DNA of 64,000 nucleotides from Tigriopus japonicus (lineage: Eukaryota; Arthropoda; Copepoda; Harpacticoida; Harpacticidae): positions 510,777-574,776 of the forward strand of contig JAAGOF010000041.1 of assembly GCA_010645155.1 (NCBI GenBank). Reading direction: 5' to 3'. The notes under the pieces are model-generated. The model was not told the origin of the DNA and ran no database searches. It worked only from the letters and a program-made list of their open reading frames with translations. A program made the translations under genes and the position numbers. Positions 48,801-60,800 of the stretch are shown here, piece by piece. Each line of letters opens with the position of its first letter. Within the stretch, counting starts at the first letter, position 1.

Positions 48801-51800
48801 TTTCTCTCGTGTACTGTACACAAGAACAGTACATTCCTCCCAAGATCCGGTACATTATTCATATTGGAAACAGCTGTCTGAGTCAATAGGGGAAAGAAAG
48901 AAGGCTTTCTCGAGTGGCTTAATAAGATGCACTCAAGGCTGGCATTCCAGCAGATTCGACATGGACCCGGGCGAGCTTCGGGGCTAAAAGCTGTTTATTA
49001 AAGTAATTACCGCCCTATTTACTATGCACACGACATTTGGGAGGATTCTACTTCCCAGTATTATCCTGCCATCCAGGCTAGGGATGAATGACACCGGCAT
49101 TTTTGTCATCGACACCGGTGTCGACACCGACACGAGCTGTGAAGGTGTTCATGTTGTGCAGTGAAATCTCGATTTAACGATAAATCTCGAATTAACGATA
49201 ATAGCGACTCGATTTAACGATAAATTTCTATTTAACGATATATTTTGGGGTGACGGACAAAATCGTTAAATCGAGATTTCACTGAACATTTTTCGTAATT
49301 TTTTAAAAAATACGAAACGTTGTAGGTGTCGACACTAAAGGCCGGTGTCGGTGTTTATCGAACACCCCTAATTCAGGCCCTGAAAGAATACGGATTATTA
49401 CCCCTCATCCACCGCCAAAAGGGGACTTTTGTCCTGGAAGATTGGGTATTCCTCATATTTCCCCGTCAATTCTTGAAACTAGACTCTAGAACGGGGAACT
49501 CCGTTTTTCTTTGACAGTACACGAAAGTGGCGCCCAAAAGATCCTGGCCAAAAAAATCTTGCTTTACGTCACGTGCTCAAGCGTAAGAGTTCTCTGGAAA
49601 AATGAGTCATGCTAAAGTCCTCTTTCATGCTGTTCAACGTTCAAGTAACAACAAGTTGCTTTGGAACGACATAAAGTCCAATTTTTAGAGCCCCTTAGTT
49701 CTGACTCGATCATCCCAACATGTTTGTCCATGAATGTGATTGTGACGGACCAAGTTGTAGAAACCAAATAATCCTGGTCATTTGCTGGAAAGACACGAAA
49801 CCCAACGAGGACTTGACCCCTTTTGTTTACCCTTGCTTTGAAGAAGCCCCTTTTTAGACTATCAGACTAACGTCTCGACCTCTGACTTTTGTCAGGCTTG
49901 TTTGCATTGACTTTGGCGTATGATCGTGAAATCCAATCGGGGCCTGTTTGGGTAACTTAATCAATGCCCAGAGAGCGAAGCCCTATTCAAATGATTTTGA
50001 AATAGGACCCCATTTGTCATATCTTCTTTGAAGGGCTCAAGAACTGTTGTTCGTTGGCTTGCCTCCCCTCTTGTAGTATTCCAAACTGAACACACATGAA
50101 TAACACGAATTCCTCGAGTCGAACTTGGGAAGGGCTGTGACAAATCGCCGGGTAAGACTTCTTCACACTTGTTTCACGTCCTCTTGAGGCGAGCCTAGAG
50201 GAGATTTGATATGGATTCGTCGAAGCATTGTGTGAGCTTAAAATGTGGTCGACGAGGAAAAACACACACACACACACCTCCGATAATTTCCCGTTTGTTT
50301 CGTTCATCGGCCCTCGGGAAGTTATTGAAAGACGAGATTTATGAAGGTGGAGAAGGGAGAACGAGGAGGTCTGGAAGTTCCAGGACGATTTGCTTACACG
50401 AAGATGAGGCGTTGTTTACATAGAAGGTAATTTTTGGCATTTTTTCACTCTCCCGCCCGTGAATGAATCCTTTGAGAATGTGTTTACATTCAGACATCGG
50501 AGAGATTCATCTCCCCGAAAGCAATTAGCCTGAATCGCCTCCGACACATTTTCATCTTCCACGAGAACAGGACTGTTGGCAGTCGAGCATTTCTCATTCC
50601 TTTCGAACAAACTTGAAAACCCATGCCAATCTCGTTGGTTATCCATGATTGTGATTAGAGACTAGAAATATCGGCTTGAAACTCGTTGTGACTGTTATGA
50701 TCGTACCTGCACAACCTCTTCAATGCATCAAGCAACGGTTTTTAAAACTCGAGCCAAACGCGTTAGTTAGGTTTGTTGTCAAAGTTGATCAATTAGTACG
50801 ACAGGGTGCTGCTAGTTTTGATAAATTAAATTTGAACACCAGGTAATGGGAGTGGGATGTAAATCTGTTTGAAGCCATTCCAAGGCCTTCAACGACTTCT
50901 CCGACTTAAATAAACCTGCTACTTTACAACGCCATCCACATTTGTACTCTTGAATGATTCAAGGCTGTCGTAATCAAATCTTGGTCAACATACGAGATAT
51001 GGGTCAGTTATTTTTACTATGCACCAATTTCCCAAATAGAACTGACGCGAAGAGACATACTAGAAAATGAATCAATTTGCGAAATTGACACCTTCAAGTG
51101 ACGACGTAGTTCTCAGATTAGGCACTCGGCTCAAAACGGTGCACCCTATTCTCCGTACTTGAAGTTTGGGTTCACCCAGAGAGATCCCTAAGGACCGGTG
51201 GTTCCAATGCAAACCGAATTTGATTGAGAACGACCCACCATGAATGCACTTCTGGTTGGATGCAGATTTTTGTGGGTGGGATTTCTCATCAGCCTCACAA
51301 TTGGAGAACGGCCTGAACGTGTTCGTTTCGTAATTATCTTCATGGATAATGAAGTACTCGAAATGAGGCACGTCCTGTCGTTAAATCCACTTTCCCAGTT
51401 ACGAAAAAAAACCAACGTGGAACTGGATGGGTGCCTGTGCCACATTTGGGGATCCCTCTCGGAGGTTCGCAAATTCTCAGTCTCAAAGGAACCCTGCCGA
51501 TTTGATGGGCCAAGGAATGACAATTATTTTTGGACACGTTCTCACTCCCTTGTGAAAAGCGGAAAAGGGAGAACAGCGGAACCACGTGGCTCTTGTTGAA
51601 GTAGTTGAAAAAAGAAGCAGCTGTTGTAGCAGTGAGAATTCGTATGAAGGGGAACGGGATTAATCAATGTTTTTGGGGCGAATGAAATCGAGGGCTGGGG
51701 ATGGAAAAATATTGACTTGGCACTGTATTTGGAGAAGCGCGTGAGAGAGAGAAGTGTGTTTGGATTCCATTCAAGTCCCAGAGCAAATTTTTCTCAAGTA

Positions 51801-54800
51801 CCCAAAATTTGACGGGAACATGAATTACGTTCGAGTCGAGTCGAGGACAAGGATACATTTACATTTCATTTGTGAGCTCGCCAGAAGCTCTGTTAAATAG
51901 AATTAGGAGATGTGTTTTTCCATTGGTGAGGGGAAAAAAAATCTAGGTATTATGCATGAATTGCTTTGCAAAGGAAATGTGCGAGGGTGTGGCTGATGTG
52001 ACGACGTTGAAGCAGCGCCAAAGCGACCTCTCTCACTGTGAGTGCTGTTAGACGATTGGGGGCACGCCCTCTGATTTGTATGAATAAGGTGGGAAAAAAC
52101 AAGAAATTGCCCGAACAATGGGATTTTCTGTAGTCGCTTTTAAACGAATCAGGATCGAGCAGGAATACAATTGCACCACCGAAACAAGTGAGATAATGCC
52201 AAACGTGGTGGAGAATTGTCGGAACTCGTGAAACTCCTCAATTCGATAAGGAATAAAAACGACGTCTGCAGTCAAACTTGTCGAAAGTAAATATTTCCCT
52301 TCTTGAAGGTGCGAGTATAGTATTCTCCAGAACCTCAACTCAGCAGAAGTTGTTCATGGTTGAACAAGTCCAAGTTCGAGGCGTGAATGAACACTCCAGA
52401 AAATGTTCCAATGTCTCCTTTTCAAGTGAGTCCGTGTGATTTATGCCGCTCAAATCAGGCACAAAATAGCTGACAGCGACGACGACGACAACATCGACAT
52501 CGACCACGAAGAAGATGATGATGATGACATGTTTTGTACTTGTCCTTTTAGGGATGAAGCCAAGGGCCAAATATTTGCCCAAAGTCAACACTCCTTGGCG
52601 TTTCGTTGTCCGCTAAGTAAGGGACAACAAACATATCCACGCACTCACTCTCGTCATCAGAGTCCTTACCATTACAAAGCTTATCGTAAACCCGGCCAAG
52701 ATCAAGACAAAAGCACCACCCATGTCTACCATACATAAGTCAAGGGTTGGTTGATCATGGGCTGGATCTTAATGTTCTACTCGGGTGCTTGATCACCTTT
52801 CATATAATTGACCTCTTGGACCATCGAGGTCTTGGCGAGTCGAGAAAGAAAGGAACTTAATCTGGGTCGAGAGTGAATGTGAGAGACTCCCTGATGTTCA
52901 AATGATCCATCAGGCAATGTGTGTGGGTTGCCAGCTTGGTCCCTTCTCTCGATGTGGTTTCAGTGCTTAAGTAAATGAATTGACAACAAACACTCTTGCC
53001 ACCAGAGCGCGACTCGTTAATCCTCACCAATTGACGCCCAAAGCTAGATTGGGAGGTTCCTCGAGTCCTTGTTGAGCATTTCTTAGCCTCACGAGGTCCT
53101 CATTAATAGAACAACAAGACAAAGCGTACTCTACTGTACACGATTTGAAAGCTCAAGCACTGCCCGAAGTTGGTCCAATTCCAGTTTCATTGAGGGTGCT
53201 GAAGGTCGGTGCTCCCAAATCCAATCTAACACCTGCCCGACCAATCGTTGGTCGGTGGAAAAGGAAAGCTATCCCCGCGCCATTTTGGTATCGGTCGTTG
53301 GAAACTGAAGTGGATGGATGCACTTTACTAGTGCTTCCTGACTGACTGACTGACGGAGTGACTAACTACGGGTTGGTCCACAACACGATCCATGTGAGCC
53401 ACCACATCCAAAGTGAGTGAGTCAGTCAGACCAACGGAGAGAAAACGAAAGAGAGGGCGAGAGTTTTTCAAGTGTGGTTGCCTCTCTTGATGATAATGAA
53501 AGCCATAAACGAGTTTATTGCCAAGGAGACCTTTTTCTATTTACTCGTTAGACGAGCTGGAAACAGGGTCGATATTCGTGCTCTTTGATACATATTTCTC
53601 GTTTAAAACCCACTCGGATCTTTGACGGAGGAGAGGGTTTTCTTACGAACAATATGGGTCAGAGCAGCGGGATTGAAAGTTGATCCTTCCAGGAACGAAG
53701 TTCTTTAGGTGGCTTAATCCGAGCAGTGCTTCGAGAAAAAGGCTCAATTGGGTCTTGGAAAGGTCACCAGAAAAATCTGATCGATTATTAACGCGGGAGG
53801 GAGCCCCAAATTCTGAGCAAATCTCGACGAGTCCGCCGATCCATCTTGATGCTCTTACTCTGTGATCGAGAATACGCTTAAGGGGAGTTCTCTTTTTAGA
53901 TTATTAATCGATCAATGCAACTTACTAGGGCCCTTCTTTTGTTCAGGACAAAAGCTGAGCTCCAGATCGATACCAGAAACCCGAAACATGATTAGAGTCT
54001 TACTGTACCAAAAAACTTTGGGCTGCTTCGTTCCCCAAGTCAGATCATATCGGATCTCCGCAATTGACTTTCCTCTGGTTGGTTAGCCATAAAACTACCG
54101 TTTACTTTCCTTACTTATTGACCCAACAAGGTGGAATTAACCGCGAAAACCACAGCTAGCCGTGAGTTAAAAGCATTCACGGCAAAGTTCACCAAAGTCA
54201 CGATCATCCACACCGTTTTACACCCAAGTCTACTCGAATACAACTAATAGAGAGACCTCTAAAAATTGTAGTACAAAGTCCCAAATATTTTGCTGGGAAG
54301 CGAATAGCGAGTCTAATTTGGTGACGAGGGAATTCGTGTTCACGACATGGGCTCAGGGGTAACTTTGTGACTTTGCGGGGGAATCAATCTTCTTCAGATT
54401 TGATTCCCCTTCCTCCCTACGCTCTTGTATTGCAATGAGGAGGATGGGGGAAAAAGAAGTTTTGTTTGATTATTCTGTCAACTGACGGACAAACGATTTA
54501 ATTTGACTTTAGTTCTTGGAGCAACTTGCAACTTCTGCGGTTCTACACCTTATCTATGGACTTGTAAGAATACTTGAATTTCTGAGAACCGGTTCCTTGT
54601 TCAGAAAAAATGGCCTTAAATCAGATGAATATTAACGTTCTTTACTCAAGCGCTCAACGTACATAATGCACTCACAGAGCTAAAACTTCTAGAGTGATTT
54701 CGAAACCGTTTCTACTCGTATGTTATCAAAATTCATGTGACTCATCTAGACACCTTGCAAATACCAATGATAATAAAATTTTATTATTTTCATTGATTAA

Positions 54801-57800
54801 TCATTAACCGTCACACGGTTTTAATGATTTTGTGGCTTCTAAGCTCTAGACAACACAAGATGTATTAGGTCAAACTAAAGATGTTTTGTATGCTTGTTAG
54901 TCGTATGTTATGTCTACGGCAAGGCACACTACAAGCATGCTTCCAGTATTAACTAAAAGCGCATTTTAAGCTTGTTTAAGTATCATTTAACTAAGTTTTG
55001 GCCAAAAATCTACTTCATATTGGCTTAAAGAAAAATCCAATGTCATTTCACAAACGCGTGAGCGTTGAAATGATTAAAAACGTGGAAGCCAGGGAAGTAT
55101 ACTTGAAGCATGCATTCCAAAGCACAAAACATATGACCTGCTAAGCTGAGCAATACTGTATTTAATTTTGGGCTCTAATTTGCAAACACCTTGTGCATAT
55201 GAAATGCATTTTTAGTGTTTCTACGTCTTTTTTAATTGCTTACATATGTCTCGTGAATTGTGCAACAAAATATGCAAATCCCAAATTGTACGTGTACAAT
55301 TGACAGGAAAACTTAAAATGCAGTCCAACTAATCAAAGTCTCGCTGGATAGGATAGGTAACCAATTTTGTGGACAAAGTGTGCTGAAGAACTGTCACTTT
55401 TTTTCATTGAAAAGAAGTCTCTGAATGGATGCGATCGTTTTCTTTTGTTGTTCGACTGAGTCTCAGTTTCAAATTGGCTCTCTTGTTTTTGACGGCCAGT
55501 TCAAATCCCAGAGTTTCTCGCTCACTTTAGAGGATCAGAACATGAAAAGGCACACAAAAAACCGGAGACGAAAGTTCCACTCTCAAAGTTTGAGCAACTT
55601 TGGAAACGAGTTCGAGAGTGATTCCCCTTGTTCCACTCATCTCAAAAGCCAAGCAGGTTGTTGGTGCATTTTGACGAATGACAGACATTCCAATTCAAGT
55701 CTAAACCAAAGAATATTGCACTGACAATTCCTCTGGCATTCTAATGACTGTCGTTCGACAAATATGGAAGAATCATTCCCTCGGGTCTCTCGTACAAAAT
55801 GGAACAAACTTGGCGGCTTTTCAGATCCATTTTCAATCTTTTTCCCCCACCCTCTTGTCCATTCAACAGATCGAGTTGAAATTGAACTTATTTATACAAA
55901 GAAACAGACCTCCTAGAAATGAAGCAAAGTTTTCAATCGGAAATGGCAAACGAACCTAGTTGAAGAACGAACTAAGGAAAGAAAAAAAGAAAGAGATGTT
56001 GGTAGATAAATGGAAGGAAGGGATTTCTATACCTTGATGCCTGCTTGCATGCATGTGTGTGCTTGTGTCTTGTAGAAGCAGTAGCTCTCAGGATCTAAGA
56101 GAGAGAGAAAGAAAGAAAAAAGACATGGATTATGGAGTAGTGAACAGGAAACGAAGACGAGATATAATTCTAAGTGATCCACAGGCAAGGCTCTCTGTGT
56201 CTTGAAACTTGATCCCCTGTGCCTCCTGCTTCTTTTTCTCTCTCTCTACCTTCTAGTTCTTACTTCTTACTTAGTATGTCTAACCTCCTCGTGCCTTCAA
56301 TCGTGAACGGAAAGAGACGCCGTTGTCTAACAGATTTTATGAAGGCTCCTACTTCTATAAGTCGTCGTATTCTCTAGCCTCTTCGTTTGTAGTGGGCGAT
56401 GAAAAGTTCCCTGGCAGGTTCAGTCCTTGGCAGGATGGCAAAATCCAGTCAAGAACGGCTCCTGGGTTTCATCTGGCCTTGGTTCCATGCATCTTGGTTG
56501 GTCATTTCTCTCTTGTCAAGACCAGCTAGTTGCTCGCTCTCGTCAGAGGTCCCCTTTGGGTTGGACCAGAGAGAGGGTTATCCAACAAGAACCATTAGTT
56601 GCGGTGGAACAGTTCATTTTTTGAAGAAAATAAGAAATATGACGGAGTCCCTCTGTCAGAAGCCTCCTTCGAGTTCATTTCTGCCACCCGTTCGATCCTT
56701 GTTCTTGTCCGTGTCTTTGTCGACAAGCCTTGTTGAACTAGGGATAGGTCGGGTTGAGATAGTGTCGTTTGGTGTCGATACAATCGGAATCGTATGGTTA
56801 AAAGTGTCCTTTAGGTATGTTTCAAACACTGTTTTTGTATTTTCGGTTACGAAAAAAATGGTCAGAGCTATTTATACACTCAATGCTGGCGAGGCGATTT
56901 CTCAAAGTTCGGAGGTTTTTGGATCAGAGTTTCGATCTTACTTCGAGAGAGTACTTTCGGGACGAAAGACCCGATGTGATCTCTACTGCTTACTACTTAT
57001 TTCCTGTCGAGGAGGTTCGTTTGAGAAAGAAGCTTTCATGTCAGAAATGTGAAGGGATCATTTTAATAGAATGACATTTTGTCGATAGCAAGATGAGTTT
57101 GTTCGAAAGTCGGAGAAGAAATGGGAAATTTTCAGAAGAGGACGTTCGTGTACTGTACATGCGATATCTCGGAAGGTTTCTTTCCCATCTTTTCTCTGTC
57201 AGTCAGTCAGGGGTCATAAATGCTAAAGGGATTTCGTTTTCTCTTCTTGTCTTCAATTTAGCACGCATCATCGGCTTTGAATATGATTCCATATTTTATT
57301 GGCAATTTCCGCGATGAACTCCAAATATCACGTTGGATAAAGAGTTTGGTTTCCGTCTTTTACGGGTTGAACTAGACTGTTTTTTTGCTACGTTGTCCCA
57401 CATGAAATGGATCTATAATACTATTCCTCCAAATAAAGCACAGCATTCGATTGCCTGGATGTCGAACCCTGTGTTTACAACAAATCCGTTTGTTTATGAG
57501 TCGTCCCGGTTTATAAACAAAACCCCAGTTGAGCTCATCTATGGCAACTCATACAAATGTGAATGTTAAGTGGCTTTGGGGAGAGTAAAATTACCTGCCA
57601 GAAGAGGATAGAATTCCATGTTTGTTCTACCCCCAATGAGATCTTTCTTTCTTTTGCATTCTCATGGTGAATGAAGCAAGTACATCGTGTACCTAGTACA
57701 AGGTGGGGCCAAAAGCGAAACTTCGACCTGAAAATGGGGTCTCATGCACCCTGAGTTTTGAAATGATGACAAACGGTGGGTTTGATGATAACCCTCTGGT

Positions 57801-60800
57801 CCGTATTTGATATGATTAGGGGCTGAAGGTGACATAATGATGTCATTAAGTGAATTAACCAAGAAGAGGAGTCGTGTGTGTCATTGGACTCTTTTTCAGG
57901 CAGGATTATGGAGATGAATTTCACGGTGACAAAAGCCCTGTACTTTTGTGCCGTACTGAACGGAGTGTTGAGACTCTAAATACATTCAGTATAGTACGCC
58001 ATCCGTGTTAATCCGATTCACGGACAAAGAGATCCTTGGGATGTGCATATTTGGTCAGAGCCAAATGAGTGACTGAATAAGAACAATGAGCCCTCATCAA
58101 CTACGTTTGATTAGCCCTCATTTGTCTTGGATACACTGGCTATCGAGATAGTTGAAATCATTGGGATTCTCCGTTTGACAACGCGAAACGAGAAAATGGA
58201 AACTCTCGATAATAAATGAAGCCCTGGAAATGCCTACTAATGAGACGTTCTAACCGCACATGTATGCTTGCCAAATTGATCTCGTAGTTCAAGAAGCAAG
58301 TGGTAGGTAGGAGCAGAAGGCTTCTTGTTGTTCTCGCTCCTTCTTCACTTGGTGTTTGAATGTTTGAATCGAGTTGTTGAGAAATTTCAGGTTAATAATT
58401 TTATCTGATCTTAATTTCACCCTGTGTGTGTATGTGCGCGAGTCACGCTTCCTCGCGTTTCTTACCAGGAACTTCACGCCATCGGCACAAAGGAAAGAGC
58501 AAGAGACACACGGGAGAAAATATATTGCATAATAAATTTACGGTCTTTTTTCACCCGGATCAAATTATACCCCGAACTTCAATTCATTGACGTCTTCAAC
58601 AGCCATTTACGAACTAAATGAACAAGCGTTGTCATCTTCTTACATTGACACACTTTAAACTGCAACACGTAGCGCCCTCTGTAAAGGAACAACCAAAAGT
58701 ATGCAACAGCTGCCCTCTTACGACAGCTGTGGTTCTTGTTCCTACACTTATTACTTTCATTGGGGGTTTCTTGGAGTGGTTTGGAAAGAATGGTTTCTCA
58801 TATGAATTGATCACCATATTGCTTTCTACTCGTACTGTAGTTTCTATCGAGTGTAAATCCCCCATGTGATCCTTCAGAACTGCAGGCTTATGATCTTTTC
58901 ACGAAAGATGTACGAAATGATAATGTCAAACCGACTTTGCTTCCGGAGATGACATAGTTATAGCCATTAATTGTAGTTTGAATGTATTAATGTGCAAACG
59001 ACCACCTTTTCGGCCGTGTGACGATAATAATAAGTGTTGAAAAGCGAATGTAAAATGTGCATTTTTACGTGACTCGAAGCCAAAAACAGCTTGTTTGAGG
59101 AGAGAGAAAGAGAGCTGCATGTAATGTTAGAGTTTACATACATGAGCCATTAGGAATGGGAAGTGCTTAAATTTCCCTTTTCCACTTTTATAACAGTATT
59201 AGGAGCATTAAGTTCGGCTCAGGTGACTTTAGAGGTGTAACCAGAGTATGTTTGCTCACCAATTTCCAAACAGGATGATGAACTAAGCGAGTCCATGGAA
59301 AATAAAAGGTGCAGTGCATTCTTTTGGAGGGGGTTGGTTCGGAAGGCACGTCCTGTCAAACTGAGAGCTCTCTTATTTCATTGTGTACAACATATATTGC
59401 CAAACTTCCAATATTCCTAATCAAAAGAGTCTCTTTTTTGAGTTTGGGGAGTTAATTTGGTAAGAGGATGCCTTATCACGCAACATTCCGGATCCATGAA
59501 GCTCACAACTTGCACTCACTCGATTTTAGCTTGAAACGAAACAAGACTGCAAGGAAGACTCGAGCACTGAAAACGTCACTGACAATTTTTTTTTTGTCAA
59601 ATACATTCAAAAGTGGATATGTGATTATAAGAATACTTGCTCCTTGTTTATAGTAATACACAGTACATTTATTAGTATATCAAGAGTGATTTTTGGTCAA
59701 GGGGTTTTAAATGAATGTACTGATTTATCAAGACTTTTTTGTCGGATATTTTTATTTCCGGCTTGGAGTGCATGAAATGAAGTAGATTTTAATTTTTTTC
59801 TTGAAATATTTTGCAATTTACTTTGTATGAAATGATCTGGTTTTCAAATACAGAGCTTGTTCGAAAAATGTGGTGGCAATTCCATTGCACAAGTGTTCCA
59901 ACGACAATTTTTGACACAAAAGCCTTGCTCCGTTCAAGTTCTGATGAAAAGGGGGAGTTTATTCATGAACATGATTTTCCAATGACGAACTAGCCTTTTT
60001 TGAATGTTTAGATTCCAATTGATTGACTTTTGTCCATCAAAATCTGAGACGTTAGAGTTCGTCTGTTCCGTTCGTTTGGAAAGATCGAAGACTAAATTTG
60101 AAGGCTTCAGCGAGTTTGAAGAGCAAAGGCAAGGAAATGTACGTTCAATACGCAGCTTGACTTTGAAGCGCTCTTTCTCTAAAGAAGCGTTAATTATCGC
60201 GTCATTTGTAAATTAGATGAATTCTCATATTTATGATCGGAAACTGTATCAAAGCTGAGTAGAAATATGATTACGGAGTCCCGTAGAAAAAAAGCAAAAT
60301 AGCGGATTAAAGACTTGTTTGACATTCCATGCCTGAACAAACATTTCTGTCCTCTGGGTTTTAGAGATCTCATCGAGGATTTACTTGAACTTTATTGGGG
60401 ATTAATTTGTTGTTCGACATGCGTTTGTTGGAGTAACATAACTTGGACACAACTAAACTACAATGTTTATTTTTACGACATTTTATGCATAGTTCAGATT
60501 TTGATTTGCCTGAGACAACAGATTTAGTCGAACACCGCAAGGAGCTGCAATGAATATCTTTAATTTTGTTATGTATTATAATGCACTAGTGCAAGGACAT
60601 CTTGATTTCTCAGGACCAATTACAGAAATACAGCTTACGGCGTGTCATTGTTCTAAAATGAGATGTTATTTCAGCGAAGTAAATGTTCCGTTGATTTGTA
60701 ACTTGGCCATAAGTGATATTCTGTGTTATATCCTTCGTTGAGCCATTTTGAAACGATTGCAAGAGGTATTGGCAACCCTACATCCAGCTTTGGGTCAATC

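Noticed and set aside
51072..51599. Overlapping 99- to 119-codon frames on both strands
   Set aside because: No family resemblance and no splice context; mutual shadows in a locally stop-poor stretch.
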